Shown one piece after another: positions 24,159-34,381 of a DNA stretch of 64,000 bases. The number at the start of each line of letters is the position of its first letter. Positions within the stretch are counted from its first letter, which is position 1. Source of the stretch: JARYLZ01 sp964388275 (GTDB lineage Bacteria; Bacteroidota; Ignavibacteria; SZUA-365); assembly GCA_964388275.1 (NCBI GenBank), contig CAYLZD010000018.1, positions 14,532 through 78,531 on the forward strand, in the 5' to 3' direction. The position numbers were made by a program, and so were the translations under genes. The notes under the pieces were generated by a model. That model did no database searches. It was given only the letters and a program-made list of their open reading frames with translations, and was not told the DNA's origin.

Positions 24159-27100
24159 ATGAGTCGAACGCGCTGCAAGGCCGGCCTGATTCTCGTGTTG
24201 TTGCTGCTGTCTTCACACGATCTTCCGGCTCAAAATCAGGCTTGTTCGGCCTCGAACCTTATCGGACTCCTGCGCCTTGGCAACACCGGCATGCACGACA
24301 CCGTGATGACGGCTTGCAAGCGCATTATCGATGAAGATTTGTCCTGCGCACGTGCTTTCGATCTGCTGGTCGATGCTTACAAGAGCACCAAACGCATCGA
24401 TGAGGGTATAGAATATTTCGAGCGCATTTCCGCCGGGAATCCGGAAAGCGGCATGGCCTTCCGTGCGCTCGGCCTGCTCGAAGCAGCACGCGGCAATCAC
24501 AGGCAGGCTGTGCGGCAACTCCTGCGCTGCGTGGAAGCGGATCCGGCAATTAGCGAAGCATGGCACGACCTGCTGGACATTTCGGCCGTCCAGGCCGAGG
24601 CCGTCACTGCGGATGACGTGCTGGCATACGCGGAACGCAGCCGTATGCCGGCCGATCAGTTGCTCCTTGTCAGGGGTTATGCATGTCAGAAACAGGGGAA
24701 ATGGTCCGAAGCCGAGGCGCTTTATCGACAGGCGGCGGCAAAGGAGTCCGCATCCGTTCGACTGTTGTTCAACCTGGCAAACGTGCTCGATGAGCAGAAA
24801 AAATGGCCCCAGGCGCTCGAAGTATGGCTCAGCGCCGCAGGACTTGCCGAGAGAAACGGCCTGCACGACAAGCTACATCTGATTTGCACCAATATCGGTG
24901 GCACGTTTATGGCGTCCGGAAGACATGATGAAGCCATCGGGTATTATCGGCGGGCCCGGGCTGTTGCGCGCGACCTGGGTAATGGCGGCGATGAAATAGA
25001 ATATGCCAGGAATCTCGCAATAGCGCTCCTCGCCGATAATCAACCGCAAAATGCTCTCAGCACTTGCGATACTGCTCTGGCTCTGGCTCGTGCGCTCGGC
25101 GATCCGCGTTCGGAAGCCATGATGCTCCATCTCCAATGCGATATTCTCAACGAAGTAGGAGGATTTCCCGAAGCGTTGAAAGCGGGATATTCCGCGCTCG
25201 ACTATTACGAACAGTCCCTCGATTCACTACGAACTGCCGGTGTGCTCGCTGTAATAGCGGCATCGCATGCACAAATGGGCGATATCGAGAAGGCGGCAGG
25301 TCTTTTCCGGAAATCCTTGTCCATCAGTATTGCGCTACGGGATACCCATGCGATAATTAACCGGCTTAGCAATCTCGGCATGTATTACAAAGAGACGGGG
25401 AGAATCCGGACGGCAATCGACACGTTTCATGCCGCTTACGATATGGCTCGAGTGCGCGGAGATGCCGGGCAGCAGCGTTTATTGTTAAATCAGATCGGCT
25501 TCTCATATGCTGGCCTCGGGCAGCTTACCGAAGCTCTGCAGTATTTCAGGGCATCGTACGCTCTGGCCGATTCGCTTGGCGACGAGGCCGGATTGGCCTT
25601 GGCCGGCGGCAATATCGGTATTGTCCTGAAAAACCAGGGCTATACCGACTCCGCCCTCGTTTATCTGAACTCGGCATTGTCCACCGACGAGAAACTTTCC
25701 ATACAGACGGGCGTGATACGCCACCTTGCTAATATCGCGAACCTGCATGAAATGAAGGGTGAATACCCGGAGGCGCTTCGTTTGCAGCAGCGTGCTCTCG
25801 AACTTTCCAACCGATCGGGCACAATCCGACATTCGATTGTTTTACTTGGCAATATGGGCGCCATATACGATAACATCGGCGACTATGAAAATGCCATGCA
25901 CTGCAGCATTACCGCCTTATCGCTGGCGCGCAGACACTCGTATCAGGAAAACCTGCCCAGATGCCTGAGTCGCATCGGCGTTGTTTATGAGCATTTTGGC
26001 CGGGATTCGCTCGCGCTCGAATACTACCGGGAATCTCTCAAAGCGGCTGAACACATCGGGAACGAGGTGGAAATGGCCGAAGCAATGCACAACATCGGTG
26101 TTATTCATGAGCGCAGGAATGAAGCGGAAAAGGCGATGGATGGCTATGGCCGTGCGCGGGAGATGTATCTAAACGGAGGTTATGCCCTGAACGCGGCAAA
26201 TAGCTCGTGTTCGCTGGCGAGTGTGCTCGTCAATGCAAACCGTCTTGAAGAAGCGGGAACTCTGTATAAAGGCGCCCTTGCCGCCGGCTATCAAGCCGCA
26301 TCTGCTTCCCTGATTGTCGATTGCATGATGGGACTCGGCCTGATCGCACAGAAGCAGAGTGATTACGACTCCGCCATGGCATGCTACGACGCCGCAATAC
26401 AACTGATTGAAGCCGTAGCGGAAAATCTGAAGATTGACGGGAGGCAGGACGACTACATCGACAGATCCTTCAGACATTATCAGGCCGCGATCGGACTGCT
26501 GCTCACCATCGGGAAAACGGATGACGCATACGGATACGTTCAGCGTTTTCGCGGCAGATCGCTGCTGACGGCGGTATCGAGCCGCAAATACGAGTTTACG
26601 GCAGGTATAGATTCTCAGCGTCTTTCACGCTTGATGGAGGCGGAGCTTGACCTTAAAGAACTGTACGGGCGTCTAGTGATTCCTGCGGTAAAGAACGACA
26701 AACGCCTCCTGGACTCCACGTACCGCATGATCGACGATATGAGATTCCGGCATGAGCGATTGTTGGATGAGATACGGCTTAATCACCCTCGCTGGCTGGA
26801 GGGAACCGGACGAGCGAAACCGATCAGCATCATGGACGCGAAAAATGCCGCCGCCGCGTCCGGTACTGCCGTGATCGAATACTTCCTGGCCGATGATTTT
26901 ACGACCGCATGGGTAATACTCGGCGATACCGCCCATTTCCTGGATCTGGGCATCAAAGGCGCGGATGTCGAGATACTTGTCGAACGTTTCAGAAGGCCGT
27001 TCCATGAATTGAGTGAAGGCAAGATCCGCAATTTTGCCGATGTGGGCTTCGATGCGCAGGCGGCCGCGAAATTGTACGACGCCATATTCCGACCGCTGGA

Positions 27101-28055
27101 GGAATATCTTCCCGGCGGCGCGCGACTGACAATAATAGCGGATGGAGCGCTCCACTACCTTCCGTTTGAAGCTCTTGTTACAGGGGGAAAACGCAAATCC
27201 GGCGGAGGCGGAAGGAAAGCGCACTCGTTTGAGAATCTGAATTTCCTGATCGAGAAGTACAGCATACGCTATCTGCCGTCGGCGGGACTGGCTGCGGCCG
27301 CGAGGGATACGACCCGTGCCCGGGGCGGAGATCCAGCGCCGTTGACGGGATGCTTCGGAGACCCGGACTACGGCAAATTCGCCGCCAAAAAACCAGCCCT
27401 TATGGCAATCGACGAAAGCAAGATCGCCTTGAAAGCAGCGTCCGGTCTCCGGTTCGGGCGCATACCGGCGAAGGATGCGAGGGATATTGCACGTATAATG
27501 CAGCCCTCGGAAATATGGCTGCGCGGCGAAGCGTCGGAGAAGCGCTTCAAGGCAGTGGCCGGGCGATACAGGCACATCTATCTGTCCACTCACGCCGTCG
27601 CGGACGACCGCAGGCCGATGTACTCGTACGTGGTCCTCGCACAGGATGAAAAGTCGGCTGAAGATGGTTTCCTCCACGCTTATGAAGTCTTTAACATGGA
27701 TATCAATGCTGATCTCGTAACATTGAGCGCTTGTGAAACGGGTGTCGGAAAGGTAAGCCGTGGAGACGGAATGATGAGCCTGGCCCGCGCATTTCTATAT
27801 GCAGGCGTTAAGTCGCTTGTAGTCAGCCTCTGGAAAGTGGATGTCCTGACGACCAGGATCATGACACAGTTCCACCGGAACATCGCCGCCGGCCGGCCGG
27901 TTGATGAAGCTCTTCGAGCTGCGAAACTAAAACTGCTTCGCGGCAGGAAGGCAGGAAACTCATACGCGCACCCGTTTCTCTGGGCGCCGTTTGTGCTCGT
28001 GGGCGAAGGCACACAGAGTTTACCACATGAAAGTCATGATCCGAGGCATAAATAG
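24159..28055 (+). CDS. Exported TPR-CHAT caspase-like protease candidate
   Basis: 1298 residues. A Sec signal peptide (CKAGLILVLLLLSSHDLPAQ) is followed by about 20 tetratricopeptide units from residue 30 to 830 (for example GDIEKAAGLFRKSLSISIAL, IGDYENAMHCSITALSLAR). The C-terminal 400 residues are a CHAT domain: ADGALHYLPFEALV, the catalytic His in IYLSTHAVAD (His1145), the catalytic Cys in LSACETGVG (Cys1192), then LVVSLWKVD and the closing HPFLWAPFVLVG. Both active-site residues are present. CHAT proteins share the caspase/gingipain fold, and in type III-E CRISPR systems a TPR-CHAT protease controls a sigma-factor inhibitor. With a sigma/anti-sigma pair upstream and a signal peptide, this one may act on the periplasmic side of the anti-sigma factor. 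Confidence 0.92.
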   Translation: MSRTRCKAGLILVLLLLSSHDLPAQNQACSASNLIGLLRLGNTGMHDTVMTACKRIIDEDLSCARAFDLLVDAYKSTKRIDEGIEYFERISAGNPESGMAFRALGLLEAARGNHRQAVRQLLRCVEADPAISEAWHDLLDISAVQAEAVTADDVLAYAERSRMPADQLLLVRGYACQKQGKWSEAEALYRQAAAKESASVRLLFNLANVLDEQKKWPQALEVWLSAAGLAERNGLHDKLHLICTNIGGTFMASGRHDEAIGYYRRARAVARDLGNGGDEIEYARNLAIALLADNQPQNALSTCDTALALARALGDPRSEAMMLHLQCDILNEVGGFPEALKAGYSALDYYEQSLDSLRTAGVLAVIAASHAQMGDIEKAAGLFRKSLSISIALRDTHAIINRLSNLGMYYKETGRIRTAIDTFHAAYDMARVRGDAGQQRLLLNQIGFSYAGLGQLTEALQYFRASYALADSLGDEAGLALAGGNIGIVLKNQGYTDSALVYLNSALSTDEKLSIQTGVIRHLANIANLHEMKGEYPEALRLQQRALELSNRSGTIRHSIVLLGNMGAIYDNIGDYENAMHCSITALSLARRHSYQENLPRCLSRIGVVYEHFGRDSLALEYYRESLKAAEHIGNEVEMAEAMHNIGVIHERRNEAEKAMDGYGRAREMYLNGGYALNAANSSCSLASVLVNANRLEEAGTLYKGALAAGYQAASASLIVDCMMGLGLIAQKQSDYDSAMACYDAAIQLIEAVAENLKIDGRQDDYIDRSFRHYQAAIGLLLTIGKTDDAYGYVQRFRGRSLLTAVSSRKYEFTAGIDSQRLSRLMEAELDLKELYGRLVIPAVKNDKRLLDSTYRMIDDMRFRHERLLDEIRLNHPRWLEGTGRAKPISIMDAKNAAAASGTAVIEYFLADDFTTAWVILGDTAHFLDLGIKGADVEILVERFRRPFHELSEGKIRNFADVGFDAQAAAKLYDAIFRPLEEYLPGGARLTIIADGALHYLPFEALVTGGKRKSGGGGRKAHSFENLNFLIEKYSIRYLPSAGLAAAARDTTRARGGDPAPLTGCFGDPDYGKFAAKKPALMAIDESKIALKAASGLRFGRIPAKDARDIARIMQPSEIWLRGEASEKRFKAVAGRYRHIYLSTHAVADDRRPMYSYVVLAQDEKSAEDGFLHAYEVFNMDINADLVTLSACETGVGKVSRGDGMMSLARAFLYAGVKSLVVSLWKVDVLTTRIMTQFHRNIAAGRPVDEALRAAKLKLLRGRKAGNSYAHPFLWAPFVLVGEGTQSLPHESHDPRHK

Positions 28056-28114
28056 CTCAATCAGGGGCCGCCTGTTCCATTCGCCATCCTGGCTTTGCCA
28101 GAACAGGAGAGACA

Positions 28115-28543
28115 ATGAGCACATTCAGACAATTCGGCATAGCTCGACAGGGGTTCAAAGAAAACAGGATTGACACGCCACGGGCGCAATATCCGAGTCC
28201 TGTGTCCGGGCGCAGGTCGGCGATCCGGTTCGGCATCGCCGTTGCCGCAGTATTCCTATCGTGCCTGACGAGCGGTCTTCTTCATTCGCAGGAGTATGAT
28301 TCAACGAAAACCAGGGCCCTATTCAGATGGGGCGCCTCATCGATTCCGAGTAACCTTGTTACAGCCCTGACCGTTGATTCCGCTGGCGCGGTCTGGGTCG
28401 GCACCGACCGCGGTTTGCTCAGAATGAAAGCCGGCGGCAGTCGACTTTTCGACATCGGTCGCATCAAAAGATTCACCAAGGTTTTCGACCAATGCTCATG
28501 TCGCCCGCGGTATATTTATGCTCGATTATCTCTGGCGGTATGA
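28115..28543 (+). pseudogene. Truncated two-component-type propeller protein
   Basis: The 142-codon frame has a membrane or signal segment (IRFGIAVAAVFLSCLTSGLL) and a single propeller motif, NLVTALTVDSAGAVWVGTDR, of the kind repeated 10-14 times in Reg_prop sensor proteins. It stops soon afterwards. Downstream sequence shows no continuing homology in any frame. I take it as the 5' remnant of a larger sensor or surface protein, perhaps once part of the CHAT operon. Confidence 0.6.
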
Positions 28544-28868
28544 TGCTGGTCAGTAAGATGATCTATATACCGCGGTAACAAACTGGAATCGCGGGACGGA
28601 ACACAATCAAATTACTTGCAAAATTAATATTGTATCCGGGAATCGGACATATAAATGCACTTTTTAAAGTCGGCAACGATATCAGAATAGCGCATGCCAT
28701 GCAGAGGCGTTATTACGGGACGTCAACACTCATCCCTTACACTTCTCCAGGATCCCAAACTTCACATATTCGTCTCGGCGCCCTCTCCAGTGGAGTTGGA
28801 AAAACCGAAAATCAGCTTGAAACTTGCTCCGAAGATACTTACATTCATTCCCTAACATGGAGGCATCC
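28544..28868. other. AT-richer intergenic region
   Basis: 325 bp of lower GC than its surroundings, following the truncated propeller gene and preceding the M48-TerB operon. No coding frame with sensible composition and no repeat was seen. The promoter of the next operon should lie here. Confidence 0.5.
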
Positions 28869-30278
28869 ATGAACGTAATTTCTGGCGGGCCGAAAGCTGG
28901 TGATCACTGCAGGATCACGTGGCGCGACTTGCAGTATGGGCGCGAGCAGGACCTGTACGGGAAGCTCCATCCGGTGCTGGAGGATTTGAAGCAGCAATAT
29001 GCGCAGTTCGCTGAGAAATCCCGACAGCACGAAAAGGGCTTTCTGCAATGTCTCAGCACTGCAATGCGGATCAATAAACTCGATGGAATTCCCAAACTTA
29101 TGGAGTCCATTGCCGGCCGTCTTAACCTGCCGGTGAAGCTCGACATGTTCCTGACCCAGTCGCCGGTCGCAAACGTGATGTGTCAGCTGCGCGACCTGGG
29201 TCACGAAGCGGGTGAGGATGACCGGCTGATCGTAATTGTCAGCCAGCATTTCATCAACGAGTTGACGGCAGATGAGCAGGCCAGCATTATCGGCCACGAG
29301 CTTGGGCACCTGCTCTTCGGACACATCAGAATACCGGCCAAAGCCATACTCGAAGCGGAAATCCCGGTGAACCGAATCATGGATTTGAAAATCAACGTGC
29401 TGCGATGGATGATTTGCACCGAAATCAGCTGCGACATGATAGGCCTGGTGAGCTGCGGATGCAAGCCGGAGGCCTTTTGTACGGCGATGATGAAGTTCTC
29501 GACAGGCGTCAGCGAACCGTGTCTCGGAGGAGCGGATAAGAGGAACGATTTGATAAATCTCATGCTGTCCCAGTTCGAGGAAATCGCCGCCTCGACCGTC
29601 GATTCCCCGCTGACCACGCATCCCTTGATGCCCTTGCGTATCAAGATTGTCAACGTAATCGGGTCCAGCCAGTATCTCGATAAATTCGGAGAAGAGGTGG
29701 ATGCAAACTGGATGCGCGAATGCAGAGCGGAATTCAACCGGATGATAGACGCCGAGGTCGGCAAAATATATCACGAGATCGTTCCCGACGCATTCCGCAA
29801 TGAGGATACGGCTGAAATCATGCTGTTTCTCGGCACGGCCGTGGCTTTGGCAGACGGAAGGATTACTGTGGATGAAATTCAAGCCCTGCAAAAGATTCTC
29901 GATTGGAGCAGCACCGATCGCACACGGGAGATCATGAGGAATATCATCGAGCAGATCCAGGCCGCATCCTCTTCGATAAGTATATCGATCGGCAACATCC
30001 TTATCGGAAGCGCTCGCCAGGTTATGACGCATGAAGATATCGTGCGGACCGTTATCGAAGCGAGCGTGGAAAAAACAAAAGCAGCCGGACTTGAAAAGAA
30101 CGAAATCACAACACTGATCCGCAACGCCGTGAATGTTGCCGCCGCGGATGGCACGGTTGCTCCGTGCGAGCTTGTGGCCATTTACGATTTCGCAAGATAC
30201 TTTACGTATTCCAGAGCCGATCTTGAAGTTCTCATATCCCAGATGGGATATCATAATCAATATCAGACAAGGAGATAA
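28869..30278 (+). CDS. M48-family zinc metallopeptidase fused to TerB-like domains
   Basis: 469 residues from ATG 28869 (ATGGAGGCATCC upstream). Residues 60-270 form an M48-type peptidase: HELGH at 143-147 supplies two zinc ligands and the catalytic glutamate, and TEISCD around 184-189 the third ligand. No membrane segment is predicted, unlike HtpX. The C-terminal 160 residues hold two TerB-like helical modules with acidic DG motifs (AVALADGRITVDEIQALQ and AVNVAAADGTVAPCELVA), which in tellurite-resistance proteins bind metal or sense the membrane. The next gene, 4 bp away, is a stand-alone TerB. Probably a cytosolic stress- or defence-associated protease. Confidence 0.85.
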   Translation: MNVISGGPKAGDHCRITWRDLQYGREQDLYGKLHPVLEDLKQQYAQFAEKSRQHEKGFLQCLSTAMRINKLDGIPKLMESIAGRLNLPVKLDMFLTQSPVANVMCQLRDLGHEAGEDDRLIVIVSQHFINELTADEQASIIGHELGHLLFGHIRIPAKAILEAEIPVNRIMDLKINVLRWMICTEISCDMIGLVSCGCKPEAFCTAMMKFSTGVSEPCLGGADKRNDLINLMLSQFEEIAASTVDSPLTTHPLMPLRIKIVNVIGSSQYLDKFGEEVDANWMRECRAEFNRMIDAEVGKIYHEIVPDAFRNEDTAEIMLFLGTAVALADGRITVDEIQALQKILDWSSTDRTREIMRNIIEQIQAASSSISISIGNILIGSARQVMTHEDIVRTVIEASVEKTKAAGLEKNEITTLIRNAVNVAAADGTVAPCELVAIYDFARYFTYSRADLEVLISQMGYHNQYQTRR

Positions 30279-30282
30279 TTAA

Positions 30283-30705
30283 ATGAAATTATTTGAAAGT
30301 CAGGGAGCCAAGGAGAGAAAGTCGGTCATCAAGAACCTGATACACGTAATGATGGCGGATGGGACAATCGACGAAAAGGAGCTTGCATTTTTACGAATGG
30401 TCTGCAGCCGAGTCGGAATAAGCGGCAAGGAAGTCCAATATCTCATAAATCATCCCGAGAAGGTGGATTTTAAAGTGCCGCAAAGCAATGAGGAGAGAGT
30501 TCTACACTTGATAGAAGTAGTATTAATGATGCTGGTCGACGGCCAAATCGACGCCAGGGAAATGGACGTGTGCATGAAAACGGCGGTACAGCTGGGATTC
30601 AATCCGTCCGTTGTTCCGAGATTATTGCATGATATGATCGAAGCAGCCAAAAGAGGCGCAACGCCTAACAAAATCGTGAGGGACTTGAGTGTATACTTCG
30701 AATGA
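30283..30705 (+). CDS. TerB-family (tellurite-resistance-like) protein
   Basis: 140 residues, all helical. Two DG-centred acidic motifs mark the TerB fold: HVMMADGTIDEKELAFLRMV and MLVDGQIDAREMDVCMKTAV. TerB proteins associate with membranes and divalent cations and appear in stress and phage-defence operons, although a biochemical activity is unproven. The gene follows the peptidase-TerB fusion by 4 bp, so the two TerB modules may pair. GAGATAATTAA precedes the ATG, a weak Shine-Dalgarno consistent with translational coupling. Confidence 0.88.
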   Translation: MKLFESQGAKERKSVIKNLIHVMMADGTIDEKELAFLRMVCSRVGISGKEVQYLINHPEKVDFKVPQSNEERVLHLIEVVLMMLVDGQIDAREMDVCMKTAVQLGFNPSVVPRLLHDMIEAAKRGATPNKIVRDLSVYFE

Positions 30706-30768
30706 AATATACGATGGTATTGTCCGGCGGCTTTGAATAACAACTACTACCCGGGGCGAGGATACTTC

Positions 30769-32451
30769 ATGACAACAAAGAACAAAACCTCACTGCGTCT
30801 CACATATTGGATTCTAACAATCGGCGCTATTCTGGGTATCGGGATAACGTATTTTCCGTTGCAAGACCCGTCTCTCGATTTCTGGAGCGCTCTTTATTAC
30901 ACAGTCAGCCTTTTCGTCTTCGCGCATTATCTGCCTGAATTCCCGAAAACCTGGCCACTTATCCTGATTTATTTCGCAGCGCCGGCGCTTTCTCTGTCGG
31001 TCGTGGGCACCGCGCTTCGTTATCTGTTCCGCCATACTCCGTCCGTGAAATCTCGATGGATGAGCAAACATGTCGTTATTTGCGGGGTGGGGCGAACGGG
31101 AAAACTTATTGCCGCTGCGCTTAAAGATAAAGGTTATGAAGTAGTGGGTGTGGACATGGGCCCGATTGAGAAATTCGAGGAATGGGTCGGTGAGAAGAAA
31201 ATACCGATGATATACGGCGATTTCATGTCCCGGGTGATGCTGGCGCGAGCGGGCGCTCATCGGGCGCGATCGCTTTTCTTCGCTTCGGGCGACGATCTTC
31301 TGAATTTGGAGGGAGTTGTGGGCGCATATGAGTGGCTGCAGACGGAAAAAGCCGAACAAACCACATTATGGGCTCACGTGGCAAATGAGAATCTTGCCCG
31401 CACGGTGAAAAGCACATTCTCTGAAAGCGCGGATATCAGGATATTCGACACATACCACATTGCCGCCGAAGAAATGATACATCGCCATTTTCCAAGAGGC
31501 AGAAGATCGAAAATATCGCGCATTGTGCTCCTCGGATTCGGAAAATTCGGCCGTGACCTCTTCGAGGTGCTGGTTTCAGACCTGATGAAATATGGAGAGA
31601 ATCCGGATTTCGAGGTTTTCGACATGCGTGACAAGGAAGCAGATGTCCGGATGCTCACCAAGAGCCTCAAATACGAGGGCCGGGTTGTATTTGCAAAATC
31701 GGATATCAATACTATGACTCTCGAAAATACGCTGGAAAGGGCTTACTTCCTGTGCACCGATGACGACATCGGAAACCTCTCCGCGGCCCTGATGCTGACG
31801 GAGCGTTCCGTCACTGCCAACATCTTCGTGCGCATGGCAAAATGGCCAATGCCGGCATTCGACAAAGCCTTGCACGAGAAGTCTGGCATCACTTTCATTA
31901 ACATTAACGAACTGGTAGAGGCGAACCTGATCGAATTGATAGAGTCGGACACCTTCCGCGGAGCCGCGCGGGAAATGGTTGCAAGGCACTTCAACGCCGC
32001 GAAGCGAGCGGATGTCGGCGAAATAGTCGTTTCCGGCTTCGGAAGGTTCGGTCGCGACCTGTTCAGATTGATGCTGGACGACCTCCGCGCACATGGACAA
32101 GCTCCGAATATCAGGATCGTCGATTTGAGGGACTATGCAACCGAAGTGCGGGAACTTGCAGTCGAATTCGGTTTTGAAAACCTCGTCACATTCGAACAGG
32201 CCGACAGTCGGGACAAGCTGCATGAATATTCCAACGCACAGGCCTATTTCCTATGCTGTGATCGTGAAGATGTAAATCTCACTCTTGCCCGGGAACTGCA
32301 TGGCGCCCGGCAAAACGGCCGGATATTCTTGAGAGTTAGCAAGTATCCGTCTAAATTACTCAAGAGTCGCGCCGGCAATGGCAGAGAAAGGCCGCTCGGG
32401 TTCGAGAGGCTGGTCAGCACGAAAGTGATACAGTTGCTGCAGGTCAAGTGA
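30769..32451 (+). CDS. Two-helix membrane protein with three TrkA-N/RCK domains (ion channel-like)
   Basis: 560 residues from ATG 30769 (TTG 30733 is an alternative). Two membrane helices (LTYWILTIGAILGIGITYF and a second near ILIYFAAPALSLSVVGTA) flank a re-entrant-like stretch SALYYTVSLFVFAHYLPEFP. The helix pattern resembles 2TM potassium channels but the TVGYG selectivity filter is missing. Three consecutive Rossmann RCK_N domains follow, each with a glycine motif: GVGRTG, GFGKFG, GFGRFG. These bind nucleotides and gate channels or transporters. Because the filter is absent, ion selectivity cannot be stated. Grouped with TerB genes, a role in ion balance under stress is plausible. Confidence 0.8.
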   Translation: MTTKNKTSLRLTYWILTIGAILGIGITYFPLQDPSLDFWSALYYTVSLFVFAHYLPEFPKTWPLILIYFAAPALSLSVVGTALRYLFRHTPSVKSRWMSKHVVICGVGRTGKLIAAALKDKGYEVVGVDMGPIEKFEEWVGEKKIPMIYGDFMSRVMLARAGAHRARSLFFASGDDLLNLEGVVGAYEWLQTEKAEQTTLWAHVANENLARTVKSTFSESADIRIFDTYHIAAEEMIHRHFPRGRRSKISRIVLLGFGKFGRDLFEVLVSDLMKYGENPDFEVFDMRDKEADVRMLTKSLKYEGRVVFAKSDINTMTLENTLERAYFLCTDDDIGNLSAALMLTERSVTANIFVRMAKWPMPAFDKALHEKSGITFININELVEANLIELIESDTFRGAAREMVARHFNAAKRADVGEIVVSGFGRFGRDLFRLMLDDLRAHGQAPNIRIVDLRDYATEVRELAVEFGFENLVTFEQADSRDKLHEYSNAQAYFLCCDREDVNLTLARELHGARQNGRIFLRVSKYPSKLLKSRAGNGRERPLGFERLVSTKVIQLLQVK

Positions 32452-33189
32452 CAGTATCGCAATACCGTTCGAATGAACGGCGCACGATGAACGCCTGAGC
32501 AGAGCCTAAGACGGCTTGGTTCGTATGGAAAAGACTATCGGCCTTATTAAGCGCAATTGTATATGAACCGGAAGGCGGCGACGGGAAATAGAGACGGGTA
32601 TTTCAACGAATTGACCGCAAAACCACAGCGATGAGATCGCTTGTCACTTCTTCCGTCAGTCGCTGCGCAGCGCCCGAAACAATCGCGCAACAAGACGAGA
32701 CAGCCGGAAGTGCGGGGAAAAAGCCACTAAAACCCGCGTCGAATTGGTATTCGCAGGCAAGCGCTTCGAAGCGCCACAGAGCCGGGGCATAGCAACCCTG
32801 CACTCGCAAATAATGGACATACCAATCATGATTGCACCTCGCTGACTATGAACTGTGAGAACGCTGTGGGCAGGCAGCAAATAAAGCTACAACAGCCACC
32901 CAACATACATATCGCCTGAAAACCCGGAATCTTTCAACTGTCCTTAGCCTCCGAGAATAACATTCTTCCGATTTGCGGAGCGACAGACGAAAGAAAACGA
33001 CATTTCGTGCGATATGTGTTGCAGAGGAGCTGCTTTCCGGGTTCCGCGCTGTTTTGTTCAAGCTATGTTTTCAGTCATGAAAGACGATTGTGACCAAAAA
33101 GCCCGGGTTAAAAGCTGTCCACTTGCTCGAAGGTTCATCACTGCGCGGTACAGGACAGGATCGACTATTCGCCAACCACTGGTAGAAAT
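32452..33189. other. Long intergenic region without recognised features
   Basis: 738 bp. All frames are interrupted or of non-coding composition. There are no clear hairpins beyond short GC palindromes, and no repeat shared with the rest of the window. It lies between the RCK gene and the decayed PD40-OmpA copy, and may be older gene debris. Confidence 0.5.
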
Positions 33190-34381
33190 CCACAAATATA
33201 CGGCTGCTCGCGATTGGAAGCAGGCGGAAACAGTGTATAATAGCCTGGCGGAGTTATTCCCGGCTGACTCGGTGAGAAATACCCGGATTATCTCACTGCT
33301 GAGAACTCCCGGCGAACCTGTGGCCGTCAAGAACCTGGGCCCGTCTGTCAACTCTCGATATGACGAGTACTTCCCTGTAATCACTGCCGATGAGAAGACT
33401 TGATTCTTATGCTCAGATGATATGGAACGTTCAAATGCCGATTCCATCGCTTCCGCGCTCAAGTCGCTTCCACCGATACAGCGCCTATCCAGGCACATGG
33501 ATGCGATAAACAGCTGTCCGGGTGAGGAGTTATGGAGATCCGACCGCCACAACGACCTGTGGTCCAAACCATACAAGCTACCTGCGCCCCTGAATTCGGA
33601 CAAAAACGATGCGATGATGGCCGTATCCGTTGACAAGACGACGGCGTACACATTCCGCAACGGACGAATTATGATTCGACGCTTGCAGTCGGACGGTGCC
33701 CGGGGCATGCCGGTCGATGCGTTGAATTCAGGGCAATGGAGCGGGGATGTTTGTCTCTCGAGCGATGGCCGTGCTCTGCTCCTATGTTCCAATCGTGAGG
33801 GAAGCACACAGCTAGGTCCCAATGACACAACTCTTTCCAGGGATATTTACGTCTCAATCAGAGATGGGGAGAACTGGTCGAAGCCATTGAACCTTGGATC
33901 AACTATCAATACCAGCGGCACGGAATGTTCTCCTTTTTTGCATTCCGATGGGAAAACCCAGTACTTCAGTTTGGAAGCACGCATCGTATGGGAATACCTT
34001 GACGACACTCGCGGCGGCGGGACCTCATATGCTACCGGACCGGACGCTTAGACGGCCGAGAATTCGATAGCTGGAGAGGCGCGAAGCAATCCGATGAAAG
34101 GCGAGTATTTCATCACGCTGCCCGCGGGCCGCAATTTCACGTACTTCGCCTCGAAAGAGGGGTATTATGGCACTTCACAGAAGATCAACCTGCGGGACGA
34201 GAAGGAGTATCAGGAAGTCAATGTGGACATAGCCCTTCCTCGCAGCGATGAGGAGGCGTTGGGGCATCGTCTCCGCTAGGATGACCGCGAAGGGTTACGG
34301 CAAACAGAAGCCGATCGATAACACCGGCACGGACGAAGGCAGAGCGAAAAACCGCCGGGTTGAATTCAGGCTCGTCAAGTG
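33190..34381 (+). pseudogene. Decayed copy of the PD40-OmpA lipoprotein gene
   Basis: Homologous to the intact gene at 11295-13205. The signal peptide is lost; an in-frame TGA at 33401 replaces a Leu codon. About 300 bp of propeller are deleted at 33970, where QYFS joins LEARIVWEY. A further frame stop lies at 34049, and about 215 bp of the OmpA core are deleted near 34258. The first 800 bp are roughly 70-75 percent identical to the intact gene by eye, whereas 34065-34400 is about 92-97 percent identical, including 20 bp beyond the stop. This suggests a recent conversion from the intact copy into an old duplicate. Confidence 0.92.

Noticed and set aside
21451..28055. Type III-E CRISPR (Craspase) locus
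   Set aside because: No Cas7-11 gene, repeat array or Csx30/31-like gene is seen, and the CHAT protein has a signal peptide; only the protease-to-sigma analogy is kept.
28845..30260. 471-codon minus-strand frame opposite the M48-TerB gene
   Set aside because: The plus strand carries HELGH and TerB motifs with a Shine-Dalgarno; the minus frame has none.
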